34,479 bases of DNA from Sphaerosporella brunnea (Eukaryota > Ascomycota > Pezizomycetes > Pezizales > Pyronemataceae), in NCBI GenBank assembly GCA_008704415.1, contig VXIS01000422.1, positions 1 through 34,479 on the forward strand, written 5' to 3'. A program made the position numbers and the translations under genes. The first letter of the stretch is position 1. Every line of letters begins with the position of its first letter. This document shows positions 21,058 to 30,314 of this stretch, piece after piece. The notes below the pieces were generated by a model. The model was not told the DNA's origin. It made no database searches and saw only the letters and a list, made by a program, of their open reading frames with translations.

Positions 21058-21920
21058 GTTTGGCATTGCATTGGGCATTGTTATTGTTTTTTTGCTTTTT
21101 TTCTTGTGTGTGTGTGTTTTTTTTGTTTTTTTTTGCGGGTTTTGCGGTTTTTTTTTTTATGTAGAGCGTGTTTTCGTTGCATACATAGTTTTTGGTCATT
21201 TACTTTTGCTGCTGCTGCTGAATTTGAAGCGTTGCATTTTGGCTCCAACCGGCTTTGTGTGCGGTTATGGAGCGATCGCGATTGTGTGTTAAACTCCCGT
21301 GATCGCAGTTCGCGAGGTGTATGTATGAACCCTGGTGGCTACCGCGGGTGCGACGCAGAGTACCGCATAAACTCAGAAACAAGGGACTCGAGGGCGCGAA
21401 TAGAACAGTAGAAAACTGTGTGAGGTGGGTAGTACCACTTGCCACTGGCACGGTGTTTTTGGAGAAAGGACGTTCGGATGCCGTGGGCCCTGCAACACCA
21501 CTTTCACAAATCCGCGAATCTGGTATTACATTTCATCTGGCTTTATGCGGTAGTTTGCTGCTGTCTAACATAGTATAGTACATGCATACTCTAAACCTAC
21601 TTGCGCCTTGCCACGGGCAAACTGGGGATTTGCAGCACACGCCAGCACTCGCGCGCTCGCGGTTGGTTCGCAACTGGGACCGGGGGACTGGTGCTTATGG
21701 GTGGTTTGCACCGTGGAACGTTTTTCACGTTTTGAAAAGGCTTGAAGTGATGGTTTGTTACACATGCTGCTTCCCTTTGTGTCTGTGACGTGGCGGATAT
21801 GAGTACCTGCATTGATTGATTGCTATGCAAGGGGAGAGTGCATATTTCCTCCACCTAAAAAATGCTCTTATACACAAACGCCTGTATCGTATCGCCCCAC
21901 CTATCACCAAAAAAAAGAAA
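21058..21920. other. intergenic between convergent genes
   Basis: This begins with the T-rich and GT-rich presumed 3' untranslated region of the acidic-protein gene (21080-21160) and ends in the 3' flank of the minus-strand secreted-protein gene. No gene was recognised; the open frames here are short and T-derived or low in family features. Confidence 0.45.
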
Positions 21921-22481
21921 TCAGCCTAGCTCATCCGGCAGGAATCGAGAAAAAACCCACAAAACCTTTCCGGCCGCCTTACTGCCGGCCTCGCACTGCA
22001 GCGCCACGCTCCAGCTCACCCACGCCAGGTGCTCGCACTGCAAACACCACTTCTCGCCCTTGTAGTTGCACATGTTGGCGACGGCGTCGCCGTTGTGCAC
22101 CAGCACGGTGCACGGCAACGTCGTGATGCAGCAGGCGCTGTCGCCGATCGAGGACAGCTGCGCCGTGTTCAGCAGCACGTTGGACAGCGACGGCGAGTAC
22201 CCCGAGGTCGTGCAGGTTAGCTTTCCGTCGGGGAGCGGCAGCAGCTCCTGCCGCTTTTGCTGCGCGAGGTACGGGTTCGCCGGGAGCGCCGCGTCCGCGG
22301 AGACCTGTCGCAGCGCGAGCAGGTGGCTGGTGTTCAGCGACGGGTGCGTCAGGTCCGCGTCGGCGGGGAGCTTGAAGAGATGGATCGCGGTGGGGGCGTC
22401 GGGGTTGAACGGGGAGGGGGTGCAGAGGGTGGCGGGGAGCAGGAGGGAGAAGAGGAGGAGGAGGGGGAGGAGGAAAAGCAT
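21921..22481 (-). CDS. small secreted cysteine-rich protein
   Basis: A single open frame of 186 codons begins MLFLLPLLLLFSLLLPATLC, a strong signal peptide with probable cleavage after the Cys-ending segment near residue 20. The mature part has about eight cysteines, in TCTT, SACC, LPC, NMCN, WCLQC and LQCEAG, enough for four disulphides. The block NGDAVANMCNYKGEKWCLQC, with invariant-looking spacing, resembles many fungal extracellular proteins of unknown function. I place the start at 22481 rather than at the longer upstream Met (22649), because the longer form would bury the signal peptide behind 56 unstructured residues. One Asn-Thr-Ser glycosylation site is present. No intron is needed, though the last 20 residues are less family-like. 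It could be an effector or cell-wall protein; neither is shown. Confidence 0.7.
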   Translation of the reverse strand: MLFLLPLLLLFSLLLPATLCTPSPFNPDAPTAIHLFKLPADADLTHPSLNTSHLLALRQVSADAALPANPYLAQQKRQELLPLPDGKLTCTTSGYSPSLSNVLLNTAQLSSIGDSACCITTLPCTVLVHNGDAVANMCNYKGEKWCLQCEHLAWVSWSVALQCEAGSKAAGKVLWVFSRFLPDELG

Positions 22482-22839
22482 CCTGGCGGGGTTGGTGGTG
22501 GTGGTTGGTTGGTGGATAAGAGGGAGCTTGATGACGGGGAAAGGGGGGCGGGGGGATCTCGAGATCTCGCAGGGTGTGTAGCCGTTTCCTACGAATTGAA
22601 TGTTTGCGCATTTGGTTGCGAGTGAGAATCTGGGAACGAGTGATGGCACCGCATCGAAAAATCAACACCACGTTCGATCCAGTCCCAAGTGGAGGGTTCT
22701 GCTCCTGCTCATCCTGGGGAGTCATTCTGTTCCTGGCAGCAGTCTGCTCAGAATTGGGTTCGATGCGGTTCATCGGATATCACTGATGGCTTCAAGACCA
22801 GTGGATGATGCATTTTGAAGCAGGGCTAACCCTTCGGCT

Positions 22840-23238
22840 CTACTCTCGATCACCTGAACATGCTTGCTGCAGCTTGAACCCCGTGAAGACCCACACACTG
22901 ACTGCGAGCCGAAGTCGGTTGGCCCGCGTCGGCCCCGCGAAGCACTCTGCGTACCTAGCCGCACCGGCAGCCGAAAGCCCGCCTCGAACTGCTCCAAACA
23001 GCGCCGCCACATCCAGGCGGTGGGCCAACGATCCGGAAACGATTTCCAAGCAGCCGCGCCCGCCCGCAGAAGGGCCGGCTTTCTGCGCATGGCACTTTGG
23101 GGGCGCGGACTTCCTGGCGGGCTGCTGCCAAGAACTTATCGCCGAGTCTCCGAGCTGCACGGACCACCCCTTTGGGTTAGCACCGCTCGGGTCGAACGGC
23201 AAAGCTCCTGCGGCGTTCAGTTTCTGGTCGAGAGTCAT
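22840..23238 (-). CDS. hypothetical protein, doubtful
   Basis: A 132-codon open frame starts MTLDQKLNAAGALPFDPSG. Its first 40 residues (including NPKGWSVQLGDSAISSWQQ) look like real protein, with balanced composition, but the rest is Ala/Gly/Arg-rich and could be read-through of high-GC DNA. An intron after about residue 40 is possible, but I could not fix its ends. No family was recognised. It lies between the divergent secreted-protein and ABC genes and may be a gene fragment. Confidence 0.3.
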   Translation of the reverse strand: MTLDQKLNAAGALPFDPSGANPKGWSVQLGDSAISSWQQPARKSAPPKCHAQKAGPSAGGRGCLEIVSGSLAHRLDVAALFGAVRGGLSAAGAARYAECFAGPTRANRLRLAVSVWVFTGFKLQQACSGDRE

Positions 23239-23496
23239 GGAGATAGCTATCCCATCGATGGGAAGGTATCGGTCTGGCCCTTTCGTGTATCATCGGTGCC
23301 GCTGCGGCCCGACAACAGGCTAAGCCAGGCTTCAGGCAGAGCAGAGCCAATTGCCATATCGGGCGAAGAATCGCCGTCAACTCTGACTCTGCAACCGGAG
23401 CGGAGGCCGGTTGGGATCGAGAAGCAGGAGAGGAAGGCGTCAAAGTAATGTGATGGCTTTTGCTGGGCTGGACGTTTGCGAATTATGCCCCCGCAC

Positions 23497-23512
23497 TTTA
23501 TACAATATATAG
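23497..23512 (+). promoter_or_regulatory. TATA-like element before the ABC gene
   Basis: TTTATACAATATATAG lies about 125-140 bases upstream of the ABC transporter ATG, in a region otherwise richer in GC. Spacing fits a core promoter with a leader of around 100 bases. This is by pattern only. Confidence 0.4.
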
Positions 23513-23635
23513 TCCGACCCATCCTTCGGGTTTTTGCGGTGCGTGCCCGGACTGACGATCGCAAACCTTACGTCCAAATTCTCTTCCTGAGAGAAGGTTC
23601 TTGCGATTCCGATCTCGTCCTCTAACCGCGCTCAC

Positions 23636-26600
23636 ATGGCAGCTCCTTCCGCGCCAGGCACCGCTCCGTCGTTGCCCCGTGACTCCACCAGCGCTGCGGT
23701 CGAGAAGGAACTTGGACCGACTGCGGACGACAAGCGCCGCTCGAGCACGGATCCCTCGCTGAGTGGCTACGATAGCGATCCGGAGAAGGGCACCGGCCTG
23801 GACGACGACGACGATGTTGCCCGCGAGAACCGGAAGACGAGCAAGTTGACGCCGTGGAAGACGTACGGCACATGGAATCCTGCGCGGTGGAAACCAAAGC
23901 CGCCGGTTCCTACTGAACGCAGAGTTACGAAGGAGGCGAATGCTTCCATCATCAGTCGCATATATTTCATGTGGATGGGGGAGCTCATGCAGGTTCGTTA
24001 TTATATCCCTTCCTATATCATATGTCTCAACCTATGTATGTCTCACCCGCAACCCTGGGATCTCAGGGTGCTGAGACAGGCCACGCGAGTGTCAAACTTA
24101 GATAGAGTTCTTACTAACGGACTTCAGACCGGATATCTACGGCCCCTGGAAGCCAACGACGTCCCGCTCGTAGCACCTGATAGGTCCGCAACGATTCTTA
24201 CGGAGAAGCTTCAGGCTTCATTCAAACGCCGGCGAGAGCGCGGCGACAAGTATCCGCTGCTATGGGCGCTGAACGAAACCTTCTTCAAGCAGTTCTGGAT
24301 ATCTGGCGCCTGTCGTCTCGTCGGCGATATCTTGATGGTCATGAACCCGTTTATTCTCCGGTACCTCATCAACTTCGTCGTCGATGCTTATGTTGCGAAG
24401 AAAACACATACACCTGGGCCTCACATCGGTAAAGGCATTGGCCTTGCAATCGGAATCACTTGCATACAGATGATTATAAGTGTTTCCACCACTCAGTTCA
24501 TCTACAACTCCATGATGGTCGGAGGCCAGGCTAGAGGAGCGATCATCAGTCTCATTTTCGACAAGTCGCTCAAGATCTCTGGAAGGGCCAGAGCTGGCGG
24601 TGAAGCGGCGGCGGCCGTTTCCATGGCTATGGGCAGTCAATTGAAGAAGGGAAAGAAAAAGGGCGAGGCGGAAGATGCGGGATGGTCTAACGGACGAGTG
24701 GTGAATTTGATGGGAACGGATTCGTACCGCGTCGATCAAGCGCTGGGCTGGTTTCACATCTGCTGGACGGCACCGGTGCAGATGATATTGACGCTTATTC
24801 TGCTCCTGATCAACTTGGGCGTTTCGGGGCTGGCTGGATTTGGATTATTGGTCCTCATGACCCCAATTCTGGCCTACGTCGTCAAGACTTTGGCAGCCAA
24901 GAGAAAGAAGATGAATGTTATCACCGACAAGCGAGTACAGCTCACGCAGGAAATCTTTTCGTCCGTGCGGTTCGTCAAGTACTTTGGATGGGAGGAAAGC
25001 TTTCTGACCCGGCTTCACGAGCTGCGAACCAAAGAAATCAGCGCGGTGCAGTTCTTGCTGGGAGTCCGCAGTGCTGTCATCGCCGTGGGACTTTCGTTAC
25101 CGATTTTTGCTTCTATGCTCGCCTTCGTCACTTACTCTTTGACCCACAAAAACCTGGATCCTGCTGGTGTGTTCTCGTCACTCGCGCTGTTCAATACCCT
25201 GCGCATGCCACTGAACCTGCTCCCCACCGTGATTGCGCGAGAGATCGACGCCTGGGTTTCGTTGCAGCGCATCCAGGATTATCTCCTCGCCGAGGAGATT
25301 ACCGACCGGATCGAGTATAACGAAGAGATGGACGCCGGGATCGTGATTGAAAACGGCAACTTCACGTGGGAACGGACAACGCCGGGGACGGAAAAGGAAA
25401 CGAAGGGCAAAGGACCACGGAAGCAAAAGAAGCTGGACGCTGCCGCCGTGAAGGCATCCGCAGGCATGGAGACCCCTCAACCAACCGATCCCTCGACCCC
25501 GTTCGAACCCTTCCACCTGGACGCCATCGACCTTGCCGTATCCCGTCGCGAGCTGCTCGCCGTAGTCGGCTCTGTTGGCAGTGGGAAGACTTCGCTCCTT
25601 GCTGCCATGGCTGGCGACATGCGTCGGACATCAGGATCGATAAAGATGGCGGCGAAGCTCGCATACTGTCCGCAGTACGCATGGATCCAAAACGCGACCC
25701 TGCGCGAGAACATCGTCTTCGGCAAGCCCTTTGATCCAGCGTGGTATGCGGCGGTCGTCGAGGCGTGTGCGCTACAGCAAGACATCGACATGTTGCCTGA
25801 CGGTGATTTGACGGAGATCGGCGAACGCGGAATCACGGTGTCTGGGGGCCAGAAACAACGGCTTAACATCGCCCGTGCGATCTACTTCAATCCCGATATC
25901 GTGCTGATGGACGATCCTCTTTCTGCTGTCGATGCTCACGTCGGGAAGCACCTGTTCGACAAGGCTATCTCTGGACTGCTCAAGGGCAAGTGTAGAGTTC
26001 TTGCCACCCACCAGCTGCATGTGCTCGAGAAGGTGGACAGAGTCTTGTGGATGGAAGAGGGACGGATCCAGGCCATTGGTACGTTCGACGAGCTCATGCA
26101 CAACAATCTCGGGTTTGCGGAGATGATGAGTAAAATTTCGACTGAAAAGAAGGAGGAGCAGGTCGATAAGTGCGCGGAAAGTGACGATATTGAGGAAGAA
26201 GAGAAGGGGGAGAAGGAGGAGGAGGAGGCCAAAAAGGCTCCTACAAAGGCTCTGATGCGGGCTGAGGAGCGTGCGGTATCAAGCGTGTCATGGAATGTCT
26301 ATTCGGCGTATATCCGGGCTTCTGGGTCGATTTTGGTGCTTCCGTTGGTCCTTGGTCTGCTCGTGCTGGGTCAGAGTGGTAATATCCTGACTACCCTTTG
26401 GCTGAGTTGGTGGACAAGCGACAGCTATCATATGTCCAACGGTGATTATGTGGGGTTTCCTCCATAGTTGTATGGTTAAACTGTGCTGACTCTTCTACAG
26501 ATTGGAATCTTTGCTGTTCTCGGTTTCTCTCAGGCGTTCTTCATTTTCCTTTTCTCGTACAGTCTTACACTTGCCGGTACCAAGGCTAGCCGTGTTCTTA

Positions 26601-28110
26601 TGCGGAAGGCCATGCAAGCTGCGCTTCGCGCGCCAATGTCTGTAATCCCATAGCCGTCCCTACCTTACAGTGAATGCTAACGCCGTCTAGGAGCTTCTTT
26701 GACACGACGCCTCTTGGCCGCATCATCAACCGCTTCTCGAAGGATGTGGATACCATGGACAATATGCTCACAGATGCCATCCGAATGTACTTCTTGACTC
26801 TGGCGATCATCGCTTCCGTGTTTATTCTGATCATCGTCTACTTCCACTGGTTCGCCATTGCCCTGGGCCCACTCGGTCTCCTCTTCCTTTTTGCAGCCTC
26901 TTACTATCGGGCCTCTGCGCGTGAAGTCAAGCGTCACGAAGCCGTCCTCCGTTCTCACGTCTTCGCCAGGTTTGGCGAGTCTTTGAGCGGCGTGGCCTCC
27001 ATCCGCGCCTACGGTCTCGAAAAACAGTTCTCTGCTGTGCTCCAAAAAGCTATCGACGAAATGAACGGGGCATACTTCATCACCTTTGCCAACCAGCGTT
27101 GGCTGTCAACCAGACTCGATCTGATCGGAAATCTCTTGGTGTTCACCACCGCCATCTTGGTCGTCACCTCCCGGTTCAGCATCAGCCCCTCCCTCGCGGG
27201 CGTGGTGCTCTCGTACATCCTCATGATCGTCATGATGCTGCAGATATGCATTCGCCAGCTCGCCGAGGTCGAAAACGCCATGAACGCAACCGAGCGTATC
27301 CACTACTACGGCTCGTCTCTCCCGGAGGAGGCGCCGCTGCGCACCGACGCGCAGGTGCATCCAGCCTGGCCGGCGCAGGGCAAGGTCGAGTTCAACGACG
27401 CTTGCATGCGCTACCGCCCGGGCCTGCCGCTCGTGCTGAAGAACCTCAACCTGACGATCCCCGGCGGAAGCCGCGTGGGCATCGTCGGCCGCACGGGCGC
27501 CGGAAAGAGTTCCATCACGTCGGCGCTGTTCCGGCTGGTGGAGCTCTCGTCGGGCACCATCGCCATCGACGGGGTGGACATCTCGACGCTGGGCCTCGCC
27601 GCGCTCCGCAGCAAGCTCTCCATCATCCCCCAGGACCCGACTCTCTTCCGCGGAACGGTCCGCAGCAATCTCGACCCGTTCGGCGACCACGCGGACGCCG
27701 CGCTGCTCGAGGCGCTGCGCAGCAGCTACCTCGATCCCGCCGTCACGCTGGACTCGCAGGTCGACGAGGAGGGCTACAACTTCTCGCTTGGCCAGCGCCA
27801 GCAGATCGCGTTGGCGCGCGCCTTGGTGCGCGGGAGCAGGGTTGTCATCGCCGACGAGGCCACCAGCAGCGTCGACGTCGACACGGACAGGCTCATCCAG
27901 AAGAGCATGAAGGAGGGCTTCCGGGGCAGGACCCTGGTGTGCATTGCGCACCGTCTGCGAACCGTGGTGGGGTATGATTTGGTCGTTGTCATGGAGGCCG
28001 GCGAGGTGCTGGAGATGGGAGCGCCGAGGGATCTGTGGTTGAGGGGAGGCACGTGGAGGGGGATGTGTGACCGCTCTGGAATCTCGGAGGCGGATTTTGA
28101 CGCCGTGTAG
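23636..28110 (+). CDS. ABCC-family multidrug transporter, Yor1-like
   Basis: A full ABC exporter of the MRP/Yor1 type, which expels organic anions and toxic compounds across the plasma membrane. Exons 23636-23992, 24128-26449, 26501-26637 and 26691-28110 give 1411 residues, normal for Yor1 homologues without an extra N-terminal membrane domain. Joins restore GELMQ-TGYLRPLE, NGDY-IGIFAVLG and APM-SFFDTTPLGRI. NBD1 has Walker A GSVGSGKTS near 600, signature VSGGQKQR near 690 and Walker B VLMDDPLSAVDAH, with Asp where the catalytic Glu would be, as in many ABCC proteins. NBD2 has GRTGAGKSS near 1204, the degenerate signature FSLGQRQQ near 1302 and VVIADEATSSVD with the Glu kept. Membrane domains lie at about 175-550 and 880-1130, the second bearing PLGRIINRFSKD. 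Introns are 135, 51 and 53 nt; the second donor is GTGGGG and the third GTCTGT, both non-consensus but demanded by frame. The substrate is unknown. Confidence 0.93.
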
Positions 28111-28199
28111 ATATTTTTTTTTGAGGGGGTTGGATGATGTTATGAGTTCTGATGGATGAAGTTAATTTTGCTTTCTGAATATTTAGATATATAAAGGCT

Positions 28200-28280
28200 G
28201 GAGGAGGAGGAGGAGGAGGAGGGGGAGGATGGGGAGGAGGAGGGGGAGGAGGAGGAGGAGAGGGGAGGAGGAGGGGGGGG
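28200..28280 (+). repeat. GGA-rich purine tract
   Basis: About 80 bases consist almost entirely of GGA and GGGGA units ending in a run of eight G. It lies about 90 bases after the ABC transporter stop, probably in its 3' untranslated region or just past it. The strand is nearly pure purine with many G runs, so triplex or G-quadruplex structure is possible. It ends exactly at the direct repeat that flanks the next element. Confidence 0.9.
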
Positions 28281-28803
28281 TTAATTTAATGAGTAAAGGT
28301 CTACAATGCGCTTATTATGTTTTACAATGCCCGACCGGTTTTAAATACGCGCACCACAACAAAATAGGTAACGCGTAAAAAAAAAAAATAACGCGTCAAG
28401 AGAAAAGTCCATAATGCCGGCCTGTGGCTGAGAGAAGAGAATTATTGCAAGGTGTCCGCATCTCTGTGCCGTCGCCGCGAGGCCGTCTCCCAACGGCACG
28501 GGAACAGCGGGGGGAACAGCGTGCACGCCGCGCTGCTTTTATTGGTGCTCTGGATTGTCCCGCATCGGGTCCAACGGTGTTCTCGCTGTCGTGCGGGAAC
28601 TTGCAGAGCGCTCCCTCCCGGACTCTGAAATTTCTTCGGTCTTTGGATTTCTTCATTTTGTAGATAGAGAGTGCTCAAATTGTACTCATTCACGTTCTGC
28701 CGTGACATCACTCGCGTTATTTTGTTGTGGTGCGGGGTGGTCGGGCATTGTAAAACATAATAAGCGCCAGACGGGCATTGTAGACCTTTACTATTAATTT
28801 AAT
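28281..28803. mobile_element. non-autonomous inverted-repeat element with 10-bp flanking repeats
   Basis: The direct repeat TTAATTTAAT stands at 28281-28290 and 28794-28803. Between them is a 503-base element whose ends are long inverted repeats, about 82 bases each (28292-28373 and 28712-28792), both beginning AGTAAAGGTCTACAATG and sharing CGCTTATTATGTTTTACAAT and GCACCACAACAAAATA, with two small gaps. It encodes no transposase. Long termini with a 9-11 base target duplication point to a Mutator-like miniature element; hAT elements make 8 bases and are a weaker fit. The flanking repeat is AT-rich and nearly palindromic, so its exact length is uncertain. Confidence 0.8.
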
Positions 28804-28956
28804 ACCACCGTGGATATGGGATTGACATGAGGGGTTTTTTTGTTCCTGGATTTTTGCGGAAAATGGGTTTCATCTAAAGTTCTATATGGGCGAGTACGTA
28901 CCCATCCATCGCCTTTGGAAGCATAATAAACGCAATGGCAATAGCAATGGCAATTA

Positions 28957-29323
28957 CCGTATTATCCCGGTGATAAGGCAATTTCACAGACGCCGAAGTA
29001 TACTGACACGTACCGTTCAGTGGGCAGTGAAGCTGTATGAGAGGCGGTTGGAAGCGACGTGCTTGGACAGTGCTCGACCAGTGGTGGTCAGTAAAACCTT
29101 AAACAGAGCGGGGGAGATGGAGACCGCGGCGACAGCCTGAGCGCTCGCTCTTCCCCGTCTCCACCTTGTCTCCAGCGTCTTCGTCGCATTGACGTCTTTT
29201 TGGGCGTCTTCGCACTCCAGCTCGCATCAAAACACTTCCCATCCAGCTTCACTGCCCGCTGAACGGTACGTGTCAGTATTACTTCGACGCCGGTGAAATT
29301 GCCTTATCACCGGGATAATACGG
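28957..29323. mobile_element. miniature inverted-repeat element with TA flanks
   Basis: Inverted termini of 79-80 bases (28957-29035 and 29244-29323) begin CCGTATTATCCCGGTGATAA and match at about 94%, with one single-base gap. Each end is bordered by TA (28955-28956 and 29324-29325), the hallmark target of Tc1/mariner and related elements. The 208-base interior has no coding capacity. The termini do not resemble those of the mariner relic at 13412-14471, so that relic was not its helper. Confidence 0.85.
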
Positions 29324-29341
29324 TATCGCATCCCCATCGGT

Positions 29342-29502
29342 AGAGGCGTGCAGACACCGGTGACGATCACACACCGGTGACGGACCACCAAAAAGATGGA
29401 GGCTTATGTAACAATGCAACCGAAGAGCCTCAAGGACGTTTGCGGTTGCAGTACTAAAATCCGTCACCGGTGTGTGACCGTCACCGGTGTCTGCACGCCT
29501 CT
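29342..29502. mobile_element. 161-bp inverted-repeat element
   Basis: Two 43-base arms (29342-29384 and 29460-29502) begin AGAGGCGTGCAGACACCGGT and differ at one position. Each arm holds two copies of the palindrome CACCGGTG. The same four bases, CGGT, follow the right arm and precede the left arm, a possible 4-base target duplication. The 75-base interior is non-coding. A very small miniature transposon or a structured hairpin are the options. Confidence 0.8.
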
Positions 29503-29948
29503 CGGTGTTACCTAGAGTAGAATAGAGTTGCAGCGTCAAGAGATATATATAAAACGGCCAAAAATCGCTATATATTTTGCGGCCGGGATCTGGAATATGA
29601 CTGACAACTTCATTTTGCTGGGGTGGCTCGGGGGGATTCGTTTTGTTTGTTTTGTTTGTGTGTTTGTGTGTGTCCCCAAACAATGTTATTAGATGATCAA
29701 AGGCACCAAAGAATACCAATCCAAAACAGCAACTAACAACCACCGCCACCGTCGCCAGTGGTACCTTGGCCACCGCGGAAGAGCGTGCCCGGACTTGGTG
29801 GAGGAGAGTAGTCCCCCCCCCCCCCAACACGGTGGTTTTGGCCGCAGTGGTTACTATTCATGATACTCTGTAGTTGTCAAGATCGGCGGGGAGAGGAATT
29901 CTACCATATGCTTTGATCATTCTTCCGACCAGGAATCATGCCGGAACG
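29503..29948. other. intergenic, nothing recognised
   Basis: AT-rich sequence with GTTT/GTGT short repeats near 29640-29672 and a long C run near 29813-29825. No gene. The last part is the 5' flank of the tRNA gene, which needs no upstream element because tRNA promoters are internal. Confidence 0.5.
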
Positions 29949-30022
29949 GGTCTATTAGCTCAGTTGGTTAGAGCGTGGTGCTAATAACGCCAAGGTCACA
30001 GGTTCGACCCCTGTATGGATCA
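29949..30022 (+). tRNA. tRNA-Ile, anticodon AAU
   Basis: A 74-base intronless gene folds as a standard cloverleaf: acceptor GGTCTAT with ATGGATC, D arm GCTC...GAGC, anticodon stem TGGTG with CGCCA around loop CTAATAA (anticodon AAT, read as AUU), T arm ACAGG-TTCGACC-CCTGT, and discriminator A. It reads the AUU/AUC isoleucine codons after deamination to inosine. Internal A box TAGCTCAGTTGG and B box GGTTCGACCCC are present. An identical copy lies at 32412-32485 on the other strand. Confidence 0.97.
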
Positions 30023-30025
30023 TTC

Positions 30026-30041
30026 TTTTTTGTTTTTTTTT
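30026..30041 (+). terminator. RNA polymerase III terminator
   Basis: A run of six T followed by G and nine T starts four bases after the tRNA-Ile 3' end, which is a typical Pol III stop. Confidence 0.9.
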
Positions 30042-30314
30042 CTCTGTGGCCCGCCATCCGCTCGCTGAGGGAGACACGCAGCATCATTACATTTTTGGCT
30101 ACTGTGGATTCTAGCCTTTACCGGAGCAAAAAAAAAAAAAAACAACTGCGATAAAATCGTGGTGGCTATGGGTAACTAACTTCATGCGCAATTGGGGTTC
30201 GTTGCGTGATGTGTTCCTACTGCCATAGCCACGGTTTCAATTAAAGGTACTACTCTAGTGGCCAAAACCAAAAAACCACAACAAAAAAAAAAAAAGCATC
30301 AATGCTACTCTACT
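30042..30314. other. intergenic between tRNA-Ile and transglutaminase gene
   Basis: No gene. It contains A runs at about 30127-30141 and 30282-30294 and the weak inverted pair GTGGCTATGG/CCATAGCCAC (30162-30171 and 30217-30226). The right part is the presumed 3' flank of the minus-strand gene. Confidence 0.5.

Larger units (their letters stand above)
22482..23635. other. divergent intergenic region before the ABC gene
   Basis: The region between the minus-strand secreted-protein gene and the plus-strand ABC transporter gene serves as promoter for both. It also contains the doubtful minus-strand frame at 22840-23238. Apart from that and the TATA-like site below, I see no defined feature. Confidence 0.45.

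Noticed and set aside
15032..23320. Secondary-metabolite or nutrient gene cluster
   Set aside because: No synthase, synthetase, P450 or pathway regulator was recognised; the neighbouring genes have unrelated roles.
27099..27977. Large alternate frames over the ABC transporter second half
   Set aside because: Arg/His/Pro-rich text produced by the high-GC third positions of the real frame; no motifs.
30162..30226. Inverted pair GTGGCTATGG/CCATAGCCAC as an element end
   Set aside because: Only ten bases match and there are no flanking repeats; too weak next to the clear elements at 28281-29502.
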